Shown here piece by piece: positions 9,498 through 17,539 of a stretch of DNA of 64,000 bases. A program made the position numbers and the translations under genes. Within the stretch, counting starts at the first letter, position 1, and every line of letters starts with the position of its first letter. Origin of the DNA: Streptomyces albireticuli (lineage in GTDB: Bacteria; Actinomycetota; Actinomycetes; Streptomycetales; Streptomycetaceae); contig NZ_CP021744.1 of NCBI RefSeq assembly GCF_002192455.1, forward strand, positions 6,171,501 through 6,235,500, given 5' to 3'. The notes beneath the pieces were generated by a model that was not told where the DNA came from, searched no databases, and was given only the letters and a program-made list of their open reading frames with translations.

Positions 9498-10690
9498 GCC
9501 CCGCGAGCAACGCCGCACTCACCCGGCGGTGGCAGGAAAGCCTCATGGACAACTACGGCACCCCGCGGGTGCCGCTCGTCCGGGGCGCCGGCAGCACCGT
9601 CTGGGACGCCGACGGCCGCCCCTACCTCGACCTCGTCGGCGGCATCGCCGTCAACGCCCTCGGCCACGCGCACCCCGCGGTCGTCCGGGCGGTCTCGGAG
9701 CAGATCGCCACGCTCGGCCACGTCTCCAACCTCTTCACCGCCGAGCCGACGGTCGCCCTCGCCGAGCGCCTCCTCGCCCTCGACGGCCGCCCCGGCCGCG
9801 TCTACTTCGGCAACTCCGGGGCGGAGGCGGTCGAGGCCGCCCTCAAGATCGGGCGGCGGACCGGGCGCACACACATGGTCGCCACGGCCGGCGGCTTCCA
9901 CGGCCGCACCATGGGCGCCCTCGCCCTCACCGGCCAGCCCGCCAAGCAGGCGCCTTTCCTGCCCCTGCCCGGCGAGGTCACCCACGTCCCCTACGGTGAC
10001 GCCGACGCGCTCCGCGCCGCCGTCACCACCGACACCGCGCTCGTCGTCCTGGAGCCCGTGCAGGGCGAGAACGGCGTGGTCGTACCGCCGGCCGGCTATC
10101 TCGCCGCCGCCCGGGAGATCACCCGGGCCACCGGCACCCTCCTCGTCCTGGACGAGATCCAGACAGGTATCGGCCGCACCGGCCACTGGTTCGCGCACCG
10201 GGCGCAGGGCGTCGAGGCCGACGTCGTCACCCTCGCCAAGGGCCTCGGCGGCGGCCTGCCGATCGGCGCGACGCTGGCCTTCGGGCCCGCCGCCGACCTG
10301 CTGACACCCGGTCAGCACGGCTCGACCTTCGGCGGCAATCCCGTTGCCTGCGCGGCCGCCCTGGCCGTCCTCGACACCCTGGAGGCCGAGGGGATCCTCG
10401 GGCACGTCGGGCGCGTGGGCGCGCTGCTGCGTGACGGGATCGAGGCGCTCGGCCACCCCGCGGTCGACCACGTCCGTGGCGCGGGCCTGCTGCTGGGTAT
10501 TGTCCTTTCCGAGCCCCTCGCACCGAAAGCGCAGTACGCGGCACAGGAGGCGGGGTTCCTGGTGAACGCGGTCGCACCCGACGTGGTGCGGCTGGCCCCT
10601 CCGCTGATCATCACCGAAGATGAGGTGGAAACGTTCCTCCGGGCGCTGCCCGGCGTCCTGGACGCCGCGACCGCCGGCGAGGGGGCGTAG
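9494..10690 (+). CDS. argD: Acetylornithine aminotransferase
   Basis: A class III PLP aminotransferase of 398 residues that converts N-acetylglutamate semialdehyde to N-acetylornithine using glutamate. It shows YLDLVGGIAVNALGHAHP, NSGAEAVEAALKIGRR, GFHGRTMGALALTG, LDEIQTGIGRTG and the PLP-lysine segment TLAKGLGGGLPIG. GTG at 9494 overlaps the argB stop. In many actinomycetes the same enzyme can also work on succinyl-diaminopimelate, which cannot be judged here. It is followed by argR after about 50 bases. Confidence 0.97.
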   Translation: MSPASNAALTRRWQESLMDNYGTPRVPLVRGAGSTVWDADGRPYLDLVGGIAVNALGHAHPAVVRAVSEQIATLGHVSNLFTAEPTVALAERLLALDGRPGRVYFGNSGAEAVEAALKIGRRTGRTHMVATAGGFHGRTMGALALTGQPAKQAPFLPLPGEVTHVPYGDADALRAAVTTDTALVVLEPVQGENGVVVPPAGYLAAAREITRATGTLLVLDEIQTGIGRTGHWFAHRAQGVEADVVTLAKGLGGGLPIGATLAFGPAADLLTPGQHGSTFGGNPVACAAALAVLDTLEAEGILGHVGRVGALLRDGIEALGHPAVDHVRGAGLLLGIVLSEPLAPKAQYAAQEAGFLVNAVAPDVVRLAPPLIITEDEVETFLRALPGVLDAATAGEGA

Positions 10691-10741
10691 GAGGCCTTTT
10701 CCGAGGCCACGGGGAACGACGATGCGGAGACAGACGAGACG

Positions 10742-11284
10742 ATGACCGAGGCGCAGGAGTCCGAGCCGTTCCACGGCGGACAGGCCGTACCGCAGACCCG
10801 CACCGCCCGCCACCGCAGGATCGTGGACATCCTCGGCCGGCAACCGGTGCGGTCGCAGAGCCAGCTCGCCAAGCTGCTCGCCGACGACGGACTCTCCGTC
10901 ACCCAGGCCACGCTCTCCCGGGACCTCGACGAGCTGGGCGCGGTCAAGATCCGCAACACCAACGGCGAGCTGATCTACGCGGTGCCCTCCGAGGGCGGCG
11001 ACCGCACCCCCCGGGCCCCGCTGGGGGAGTCGGCGACCGAGGCCCGGATGGGCAGGCTGGCGGGCGAGCTGCTGATCTCGGCGGAGGCGTCCGCGAACCT
11101 CGTGGTGCTGCGCACCCCGCCGGGCGCCGCCCAGTTCTTCGCCTCGGCCATCGACCAGGCCGGCGTCCACGAGATCATCGGCACCATCGCCGGCGACGAC
11201 ACCGTGATGCTCATCAGCCGCGACCCCAAGGGCGGCCAGGCCCTCGCCGACCACCTGCTCAGGCTGGCGCAGAAGGAGCGCTGA
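10742..11284 (+). CDS. argR: Arginine repressor
   Basis: A 180-residue ArgR with an N-terminal winged helix (RHRRIVDILGRQPVRSQSQ, then VTQATLSRDLDELGAVK) and a C-terminal arginine-binding, hexamer-forming domain containing GTIAGDDTVMLISRD. It represses biosynthetic arg promoters with arginine as co-repressor. Probable targets in this window are the argC and argG promoters. The ATG at 10742 gives an N-terminal extension of about 20 residues before the helix, which is common in Streptomyces. It is the last gene of the cluster. Confidence 0.96.
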   Translation: MTEAQESEPFHGGQAVPQTRTARHRRIVDILGRQPVRSQSQLAKLLADDGLSVTQATLSRDLDELGAVKIRNTNGELIYAVPSEGGDRTPRAPLGESATEARMGRLAGELLISAEASANLVVLRTPPGAAQFFASAIDQAGVHEIIGTIAGDDTVMLISRDPKGGQALADHLLRLAQKER

Positions 11285-11359
11285 GCAGGGCGGGCGGGCC
11301 GGCCCCGGTTTGGCACCGTGCCACCACGGGGCATGGTTGCCCGGTGGCAGGGAGGGCCG

Positions 11360-12529
11360 ATGCTGGCATTACGCGCGCGATCGCTGTTCGACGGGGCCTG
11401 TCCGGAGCCCGTCGACCGGCCGTTGGTGACCGTCGAGGACGGGCGGATCGTCTCCGTCGAAGCGCACGGGGCGCCGCCGCCCGGCGCCACCGTCGTCGAC
11501 CTGGGGGACACGACACTGCTGCCCGGCTTCGTGGACACCCATGTCCACCTGGCCTTCGACGCCAGCGACGACGTCGTCGGCCGGGTCCGGCGGGCCGGTG
11601 ACGCGGAGCTCCTCGACCGGATGCGGGCCGCGGGCCGGGCGGCGCTCGCCGCGGGCGTCACGACCGTGCGCGACCTCGGTGACCGGGGCTATCTCTCCCT
11701 GCGGCTGCGCGAGGAGACCGCCGCGGACCCCACGGCGGGCCCTCGCGTCCTGGCGGCCGGGCCCCCGGTCACCACGCCCGGCGGGCACTGCTGGTTCCTC
11801 GGCGGCCAGGCCGAGGGCGTCGAGGGGGTGCGCGCGGCCGTCCGCGAACGCGCCGAGCGCGGCGTCGACGTCGTCAAGGTGATGGTCACCGGCGGCGACC
11901 TGACGCCCGGCTCCGATCCCTACCGCCCGCAGTACGGGCCCGCCGAGTTACGGGCCGCCGTGCGCGAGGCGCACCGGCACGAACTGCCCATCACCGCGCA
12001 CGCCCACGCCGCGAGCGGCATCGCCGACGCCGTCGCCGCCGGCTTCGACTCCGTCGAGCACTGCTTCTTCCTCACCGACGACGGCGTCGACTTCGACCGC
12101 CGCGTGCTCGACGAGATGGTCCGCGCCGGCGTCGTCGCCTCGCTGACCCTCGGCGCGCTGCCGGGCGGCCCGCCGCCACCGCCCCGCATCGCCCAGCGGA
12201 TCCCGGGCCTGGCCGCCGGGCTCGCGGCCATGCGGCAGGCGGGCGTGACCACCGCGTGCGGCAGCGACTCCGGGGTCTTCCCGGTCAAGCCGCACGGCAG
12301 CTATCCGTACAGCGTCGTCGCGATGGTCGAGCGGGGCTACACCCCCGTGGAGGCGCTGCGCGCCGCGACGTCGACGGCGGCCCGGCTGTGCGGGATCGCC
12401 GCGCACAAGGGCTGTCTCGCACCGGGGTACGACGCGGACGTGGTGGCCGTGACGGGCGACCCGCTCACCGGCATCGAGGCCGTCCACGCCGTGGCGGCGG
12501 TCTTCCGCGGCGGCGCGCGCGTCGTCTGA
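11360..12529 (+). CDS. Amidohydrolase family protein (Xaa-Pro dipeptidase/imidazolonepropionase-like)
   Basis: A metal-dependent amidohydrolase of 389 residues. It shows the HxH pair in GFVDTHVHLAFDA, a metal-bridging Lys region VDVVKVMVTGGD, the His ligands in ELPITAHAHA and DSVEHCF, and the final Asp in TTACGSDSG. It ends with the typical small beta sandwich (LAPGYDADVVAV). Relatives hydrolyse Xaa-Pro dipeptides, imidazolonepropionate or cyclic amides, and the substrate is not evident. The ATG at 11360 with GGAGG at 11351 is preferred over the longer frame from 11318. It is downstream of argR on the same strand but probably separate. Confidence 0.85.
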   Translation: MLALRARSLFDGACPEPVDRPLVTVEDGRIVSVEAHGAPPPGATVVDLGDTTLLPGFVDTHVHLAFDASDDVVGRVRRAGDAELLDRMRAAGRAALAAGVTTVRDLGDRGYLSLRLREETAADPTAGPRVLAAGPPVTTPGGHCWFLGGQAEGVEGVRAAVRERAERGVDVVKVMVTGGDLTPGSDPYRPQYGPAELRAAVREAHRHELPITAHAHAASGIADAVAAGFDSVEHCFFLTDDGVDFDRRVLDEMVRAGVVASLTLGALPGGPPPPPRIAQRIPGLAAGLAAMRQAGVTTACGSDSGVFPVKPHGSYPYSVVAMVERGYTPVEALRAATSTAARLCGIAAHKGCLAPGYDADVVAVTGDPLTGIEAVHAVAAVFRGGARVV

Positions 12530-12535
12530 GCCGGC

Positions 12536-12564
12536 CGGGCGGCCCGGAGTCTCCCGGCCGCCCG
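12536..12564. terminator. Hairpin between convergent amidohydrolase and permease genes
   Basis: CGGGCGGCC at 12536-12544 pairs with GGCCGCCCG at 12556-12564 across an 11-base loop that can pair further. It sits 7 bases after the amidohydrolase stop and 17 bases before the permease stop, so it can serve both strands. Confidence 0.65.
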
Positions 12565-12580
12565 CCGCGCGGGACCCGCG

Positions 12581-14071
12581 TCACCGGCTCCCGTGGGGCT
12601 CGGCGGCCCGGCGCGCCCGCGCCTGGCGCTTCAGCAGCCCGTAGCCGAGCCCCAGCAGGACGAGCCAGCCCGCGATGACGTACAGCGCCACCCGGCTGTC
12701 GGACGAGGACGCGATGAGCACGGTCACGAAGGCGAAGAAGGCCAGCGCCAGGTAGTTGGTGTACGGCGCGCCCGGCGCCCGGTAGTCCGAGGCCGCCACC
12801 CGGCCGGCGCTGACGGCCCGCCGGTAGCGCAGGTGGGTGACCAGGATGACGCTCCAGACGAGGATCGCGCCGCCGGTGGACACCGAGGTGATGTACACGA
12901 ACGCGTGCTCCGGGTCGATCGCGTTGATGCCCACGCCGATCGCCATGGTCACGGCGGAGACGGTCAGCGCGACGGCCGGGATGTTCCGGTTCGTCAGCCG
13001 CCCCAGGACCTTGGGGCCGTGTCCGTTCCGCCCGGCCGTGCGCAGCATGCGGGCCGTGGCGTAGAGGCCGCCGGCGTTGCACGAGGACAGGGCGGAGGTG
13101 AGCACCACGAAATTCACGATGCCCGCGGCGGCCGGGATGCCGATCTTCGCGAACGCGGCCACGAACGGGCTGACGCCGGGCTGGAATTCCCGCCAGCTGA
13201 CCACGGAAAGGATGACGATCAGCGCGCCCAGGTAGAAGATGCCGAATCGCCAGGGCAGGCTCTTGATGGCCCGCGGAATGTTCTTCTCGGGGTCCTTGGA
13301 CTCACCGGCGGTCACCCCGACGAGCTCCACGCCAAGATAGGCGAAGAGGACGATCTGAAGGGTCATCGTCGAATCCCACACACCGTGCGGAGCGATTCCG
13401 CCGTCGGCCCAGAGATGGGTGACGGAGGCGGTGTCACCGGCGGCGCTGAAACCGATGGTGAGCACTCCGACGCCGATCAGGATCATCCCGACGATGGCGA
13501 CGATCTTGATGAGGGCGAACCAGAACTCCAGCTCGCCGAAAACCTTCACGGAAATAAGGTTCAGAGCGAACAGCACCAGCAGTGAGATGAGTGCGGTCTT
13601 CCACTGGGCGAAACCGGGCGCCCAGTAATGGACATACTGTCCGGCGGCGGTGATCTCGGCCATTCCGGTGGTGACCCACATGATCCAGTAGGTCCAGGCC
13701 GTGGCATAGCCCCAGAACGGTCCGAGGAACTCGCGGGCGTATTCGGCGAAACTTCCGGAAACGGGCCGGTAGACAAGGAGTTCGCCGAGCGCACGCATGA
13801 CGACGAAGAGGACCGCGCCGGCGACGGCGTACCAGAGGATAAGGCTCGGCCCGGCCTGGGCGATGGCCGATCCGGCACCCAGGAAAAGGCCGGTGCCGAT
13901 GGTTCCGCCGATGGCCATCATCTGTATCTGACGGGCACCGAGACCTCGGTGGTAACCCTCCGCGGATTCGCCCTCCGCGACCTGCGGCGAGCCGTCCCGG
14001 CCGGTCTTCGCCAGGGCGTCGACGGCATCGCCCGGAGAGGGATCGGAGACTTTTCCGATGTGCGCTTCCAC
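12581..14071 (-). CDS. Amino acid permease (APC superfamily, AAT-type)
   Basis: A 496-residue, twelve-helix permease. The signature GLGARQIQMMAIGGTIGTGLF with AGPSLILWYAVAG marks the amino acid transporter family (GabP/ProY/AnsP group). The unwound TM1 Gly motif, ALGELLVYRPVSGSFAEYAREF and GVELVGVTAGESKDPEKNIP follow. It imports an amino acid with protons; which one is unclear. The frame is open far upstream, but GTG at 14071 (VEAHIGKVSDPSP) is chosen because Streptomyces relatives begin with a short soluble tail before the GLGARQI helix. No strong ribosome site is seen. Its codons use more A/T at third positions than neighbouring genes in the middle of the gene. Confidence 0.88.
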   Translation of the reverse strand: MEAHIGKVSDPSPGDAVDALAKTGRDGSPQVAEGESAEGYHRGLGARQIQMMAIGGTIGTGLFLGAGSAIAQAGPSLILWYAVAGAVLFVVMRALGELLVYRPVSGSFAEYAREFLGPFWGYATAWTYWIMWVTTGMAEITAAGQYVHYWAPGFAQWKTALISLLVLFALNLISVKVFGELEFWFALIKIVAIVGMILIGVGVLTIGFSAAGDTASVTHLWADGGIAPHGVWDSTMTLQIVLFAYLGVELVGVTAGESKDPEKNIPRAIKSLPWRFGIFYLGALIVILSVVSWREFQPGVSPFVAAFAKIGIPAAAGIVNFVVLTSALSSCNAGGLYATARMLRTAGRNGHGPKVLGRLTNRNIPAVALTVSAVTMAIGVGINAIDPEHAFVYITSVSTGGAILVWSVILVTHLRYRRAVSAGRVAASDYRAPGAPYTNYLALAFFAFVTVLIASSSDSRVALYVIAGWLVLLGLGYGLLKRQARARRAAEPHGSR

Positions 14072-14473
14072 AGTATTCAGTGACTTTCTGTGTCCGGAGG
14101 ACGCCCGGCCGGGCGGCCATGACCCGCGGTCGGGGGCCCGGAGGCCGGCGGCCGGCCCCCGGGGGCGCGGCCGTGGGACCGCGGATCCGGCCCGGTCGCG
14201 CATGGGCCCGCCGGCCCGGCCCGGTGGCCTCCCCCATCCTGGATCATGCCATCGATCCGCCGCGTTCGCGGGTGTGCGCATCAACCGGGCATGACCTGAT
14301 GCGGACACCGTCCGTGCCCGCATCAGGGCTGGTAGCCGCCCTGTGCCGGACGTCTGCATCCGGGCATGCCCCATTCAGGGCCATGGCTTTTTCTGGCCAG
14401 CGGCTATTGGCGGGGCCATGATGAGGAACTTAATGGGAGGGCTGCTCTTTCGCCGTTCGACTCGGGAGGATTC
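14072..14473. promoter_or_regulatory. Divergent intergenic region with a 10-bp inverted repeat (14295-14327)
   Basis: About 400 bases without a credible gene separate the permease from the acyltransferase. The clearest structure is CCTGATGCGG at 14295-14304 inverted as CCGCATCAGG at 14318-14327, a perfect 10-bp repeat with a 13-base centre, so arm centres are about two helical turns apart. Copies of GGGCATG lie on both sides (14287 and about 14361). It could be an operator or a hairpin in the leader of either gene. The rest is GC-rich without recognisable signals; AGTCACTGAATA just before the permease start is a weak promoter candidate. Confidence 0.45.
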
Positions 14474-15121
14474 ATGGAAGACCTCTACCGATTCTCACTC
14501 GCGCAGAACATAGAGGACCTCTCGGAGGCCCACGCCCTGCGTCTGCTCCGTTATGAACCCCGCTTCCCGGAGAGCGAGTTCTGGTGGCTTGACAAGGACC
14601 GTGACCTTCAAGGCAAAGTATTCCTGCTCCGCAAGGGCGATCGCGTCCGGGCGACCCTTCGCATCGTGCCGGTCACGGCCTGCACGACGGAGATCGAGGA
14701 GCTCGGGCTCCTGCCCGACGAGTTGAAGGGTGACTCGACGGTCTGGGAACTCGGGCGACTGGTCTCCGCACCCAGCCATGGCCGGGATCTGCCCTATTCC
14801 CGGCTGCTGTTCGGCTGGGCCTCGCAATGGGCGCTGGCCAATCTGCCCATCAAGAAGGTCGTCTCGTACTGCCGGGGCGGAAAACTCTCCGGCTTCGAGG
14901 CGTCCGGGGCGAAGGTGGTGGCCGGGCCGTACGAGATTCCGGAGCGCGGCGACGATTACTACACCATCGTCGCCGATGTGGCGGAGGTCGTGCAGCGGTT
15001 GACCGGTTATGGATTCGGGCCGCTGCTCGAGGCCACCGCGGCGGGCAAGATGGATTTCTCGATGGAGGACCTCATCGGAGAAACCCGGGTGCCGTCAGGT
15101 TCGGGGTCGGTCGGCCAGTAG
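14474..15121 (+). CDS. LuxI-like / FeeM-like N-acyltransferase (215 aa)
   Basis: The protein resembles the acyl-homoserine-lactone synthase branch of the GNAT fold. ALRLLRYEPRFPESEFWWLD is at residues 21-40, and KVFLLRKGDRVRATLRIVPV at 48-67 corresponds to the VFLL-x-G-x-RL strand pair. STVWELGRLVSAPS at 88-101 corresponds to the WE-x-SR motif of LuxI proteins. A C-terminal acyl-binding half follows (VVSYCRGGKLSGFEASGAKV). LuxI and FeeM enzymes join an acyl chain from ACP or CoA to a small amine such as S-adenosylmethionine or an amino acid. The acceptor here is unknown. ATG at 14474 has GGGAGGA upstream. The next gene, 67 bases on and without an intervening terminator, is a heme-oxygenase-fold protein, so they probably form one pathway. 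The Ser of WE-x-SR is replaced by Gly. Confidence 0.6.
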   Translation: MEDLYRFSLAQNIEDLSEAHALRLLRYEPRFPESEFWWLDKDRDLQGKVFLLRKGDRVRATLRIVPVTACTTEIEELGLLPDELKGDSTVWELGRLVSAPSHGRDLPYSRLLFGWASQWALANLPIKKVVSYCRGGKLSGFEASGAKVVAGPYEIPERGDDYYTIVADVAEVVQRLTGYGFGPLLEATAAGKMDFSMEDLIGETRVPSGSGSVGQ

Positions 15122-15188
15122 TAGCCCTTGTGGCCGGCGGCCGGCCGATCGGCAAGTGAAAATCCAACAGGATCCAGGAGAGACACAC

Positions 15189-15914
15189 ATGTCCGACACC
15201 GAAATCATCCGCCCGGAGCTGCGCGAGCAGGTCAACGCGAAGCTCGACGCCTACATCGGGCAGTTCTACAAGGAGGTGCCGTACGCCACGCACTTCCTCA
15301 GCGACGCCGAGGTCGACATGCCGTACTACAAGCGGCACACCATCGAGACGATCCTGCGGATCCGCCGCAAGCGCACCATCGACGCCCACGCCATCCGCTA
15401 CTTCACCCTGCACGACCCGGTGGCGGCCAAGGAGTGGGCCGAGTACACCGATGACGAGATGCTGCACGACCGTCTCTTCCTCGCCGACCTGGCCCGGGTG
15501 GGCATCGAGCCGGAGGAGGTCTACTCCACCGACCCGTTCCTGGCCACCAAGCTGCTGAACGGCTACTTCCTCTACTGCCTGGAGTTCGAGGGCACGCCGC
15601 TGGCCGCCATAGCCAGCAGCTACTTCCTGGAGTACACGACCCGCAAGACCCAGCCGGACTGGCTGGACAACCTGGAGAAGACCCTCGGCAAGGACGAGGT
15701 CAAGGGCGCCCGTACGCACGTCAACTACGACATCGAGGAGGACCACACCGGCGATGTGTGGAACACCCTGATGACGCTGGTGAAGACGGACGCCGACGTC
15801 GAGCGGCTGCTCGGCCACTTCGCCCACCTGTACAAGCTCTTCACCATGTACTTCGTCGAGGCCTACGAGGCCACCCGCGCCAAGGAGGCCGAGCTGGCGG
15901 CCGCCACGGCCTGA
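15189..15914 (+). CDS. Heme-oxygenase-like (HDO-fold) putative non-heme metal oxidase (241 aa)
   Basis: An all-helical 241-residue protein of the iron-containing redox enzyme group (TenA/PqqC/CADD/UndA/SznF relatives). Possible metal ligands are E90 and H93 (DDEMLHD), E148 (FLEYTT), H177, D181 and either E184 or H186 in HVNYDIEEDH. The last helix does not show the standard H-x3-D-x2-H; the third position is Glu, with a His two residues later. Family members activate oxygen at a di-metal site to oxidise fatty acids, amino acids or N-hydroxyguanidines. ATG at 15189 follows GGAGAGAC. The LuxI-like acyltransferase just upstream suggests that it modifies an acylated small molecule or makes its precursor. 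Substrate and metal are not known. Confidence 0.7.
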   Translation: MSDTEIIRPELREQVNAKLDAYIGQFYKEVPYATHFLSDAEVDMPYYKRHTIETILRIRRKRTIDAHAIRYFTLHDPVAAKEWAEYTDDEMLHDRLFLADLARVGIEPEEVYSTDPFLATKLLNGYFLYCLEFEGTPLAAIASSYFLEYTTRKTQPDWLDNLEKTLGKDEVKGARTHVNYDIEEDHTGDVWNTLMTLVKTDADVERLLGHFAHLYKLFTMYFVEAYEATRAKEAELAAATA

Positions 15915-15921
15915 CCCGCGC

Positions 15922-15998
15922 GGCCGGGGTGCCGCGGGCCTTCCCCCGCGGCACCCCGGCCGGCCCCGCCCGCCGGCGCGCGGCCCTGCGCCGGCGGG
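15922..15998 (+). terminator. Tandem strong hairpins after the acyltransferase/HDO unit
   Basis: GGCCGGGGTGCCGCGGG at 15922-15938 pairs perfectly over 17 bp with 15945-15961. A second hairpin pairs CCCGCCGGCGC at 15969-15979 with 15988-15998. They begin 8 bases after the stop codon and should isolate the unit from the DUF1326 gene. Confidence 0.8.
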
Positions 15999-16043
15999 CA
16001 CCCATGTCGGACAGCTGTCAATGACCTTGAAAGGACTCGCGCT

Positions 16044-16637
16044 ATGGAGTGGTCGATCGAGGGCCGCCTGGCGGGCGCGTGCAACTGCGGCACGCCGTGC
16101 CCCTGCTGGTTCGCGGAAGCGCCGACCCACGGATCCTGCGACGCCATCGGCGTCGGCATCGTCGACAAAGGCCATTACGGGGACGTCGACCTGGCCGGCT
16201 GCAAGCTCGGCGTGGCCTACCGCACCGTCAAGCACGTCTGGGACGGCGGCCTGAAGGTCGCCGTGTACATCGGCGAGGAGACGCCCGAGGCGCAGAGCGA
16301 GGCCATGGAGCAGATCCTCACCGGCAAGGCCGGCGGGCTGCTCGCCCTGCTGTTCACGCTCGTCGAGGACTTCAAGGGCGTCCGCAGGGTCCCCATCGAG
16401 CTCGACGACTCGGGGGACAAGCCCTACTTCCAGCTCGGCCGGGCCAGCACCATCCCGGTCAAGCCGCTGCTGGGCCGCGACGGCGAGACGCCCATCGCGG
16501 TGCACAACGCCCTGATGTCCTTCGGTGGCGAGCGGCTGCTGGCCAAGACCGAGAGCCGGTTCGTCGACCCCGACCTCGGCTGGGACTGGCCCTTGGTGCA
16601 CGCGGACTTCGGCCCGATGAAGATGGGGTCGGAGTGA
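16044..16637 (+). CDS. DUF1326 domain protein (197 aa)
   Basis: The protein opens MEWSIEGRLAGACNCGTPCPCWFAEAP. The CNCGTPCPCWF cysteine cluster near residues 13-22 is the hallmark of DUF1326 and looks able to bind a soft metal. The rest is a soluble beta-rich domain (AVYIGEETPEAQSEAMEQIL, then FQLGRASTIPVKPL). The biochemical role is not established. Its stop overlaps the start of a DUF2182 membrane protein as GTGA, and the two families are frequent partners, so a joint metal-related or redox function at the membrane is an inference. AAAGGA lies upstream of ATG 16044. Confidence 0.85.
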   Translation: MEWSIEGRLAGACNCGTPCPCWFAEAPTHGSCDAIGVGIVDKGHYGDVDLAGCKLGVAYRTVKHVWDGGLKVAVYIGEETPEAQSEAMEQILTGKAGGLLALLFTLVEDFKGVRRVPIELDDSGDKPYFQLGRASTIPVKPLLGRDGETPIAVHNALMSFGGERLLAKTESRFVDPDLGWDWPLVHADFGPMKMGSE

Positions 16638-17473
16638 CCACTGCGCCTCAGATCGTGATGCGGCGCCTCACCCTCACCACCGCGGTGTGGGTGTGCGCCG
16701 TATCGGCCCTCGCCTGGTGGTGGATGTACCTGAGCGGGTCCTCCCACTCGGGCGGGTCCTCGGGCACGGCGGACATGCCGGGGATGTCCGGAGGCGGTCA
16801 CGGCGGCCACCACGGCGCCGCCGCCGGCACCCTCTCGGCCGCCGAGGCCGAGATGTTCCTCGCGATGTGGGCGGGCATGGTGATCGCCATGATGCTGCCC
16901 GTGGCCGTGCCCCTGGTCGCCGCCCACCGGTTCGTCACCCGCCCCAAGGGCCGCGCCGGAGCCGTCTCGACCTCGGTGTTCATCGGTGGCTATCTGCTGA
17001 TCTGGGTGCTCTCCGGGCTCGTGCCGCTGCTGCTCCTGGCGGGCAAGCGCTGGCTGCTCCCGGTCTCCGAGGGCAGCCCCTGGTCCGTCGCGGGCGCCGG
17101 CGTCGTCATCACGGCCGCCGGCCTGTTCCAGTTCAGCGGCCTCAAGACGCGCTGCCTCACCGTCTGCCGCAGCCCGCTGTCGTTCGTCCTCACCCATGAC
17201 TTCAAGGCCGGTTCGCTCGGCACCCTGCGGGCCGGAGTGCTCAACGGCCTGTACTGCCTGGGCTGCTGCTGGGCCCTGATGCTGGTCCAGGTCGCCGTGG
17301 GCCTGCACAACCTGCTCTGGATGGGCATCCTCACCCTGCTCTTCCTGGCCGAGCGCGCGCTGAAGGCCGGCAAGCGGATCGCCATGGCCACCGGCGGGGT
17401 GCTGGCCGGCCTCGGCGTGATCCTCATGTGCGACCCGCTCCTGCACACCCCGCTCGCCGGCCTCGTCGGCTGA
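16634..17473 (+). CDS. DUF2182 predicted metal-binding membrane protein (279 aa)
   Basis: A membrane protein with about seven helices. After the first helix (TTAVWVCAVSALAWWWMYL) comes a Gly/Ser/Met/His-rich outer loop with MPGMSGGGHGGHHG. Then EMFLAMWAGMVIAMMLPVA follows, with the paired cysteine motifs LKTRCLTVCRSPL and NGLYCLGCCWALM that define the family. GTG at 16634 overlaps the DUF1326 stop, giving translational coupling. The Met/His-rich loop and paired cysteines suggest handling of copper or another soft metal; this is inference from composition, since the family has no settled function. Confidence 0.85.
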   Translation: MTTAPQIVMRRLTLTTAVWVCAVSALAWWWMYLSGSSHSGGSSGTADMPGMSGGGHGGHHGAAAGTLSAAEAEMFLAMWAGMVIAMMLPVAVPLVAAHRFVTRPKGRAGAVSTSVFIGGYLLIWVLSGLVPLLLLAGKRWLLPVSEGSPWSVAGAGVVITAAGLFQFSGLKTRCLTVCRSPLSFVLTHDFKAGSLGTLRAGVLNGLYCLGCCWALMLVQVAVGLHNLLWMGILTLLFLAERALKAGKRIAMATGGVLAGLGVILMCDPLLHTPLAGLVG

Positions 17474-17481
17474 CCGGGCTC

Positions 17482-17524
17482 GGCCGGGGCGCGCCCGCGC
17501 GCGCCCTCCCCGGGAACCCCGGCC
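17482..17524. terminator. Hairpin between convergent DUF2182 and USP genes
   Basis: GGCCGGGG at 17482-17489 pairs with CCCCGGCC at 17517-17524; the GC-rich 27-base interior can fold further. Both flanking genes end here. Confidence 0.5.
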
Positions 17525-17539
17525 GCCGGCCGCGGGACG

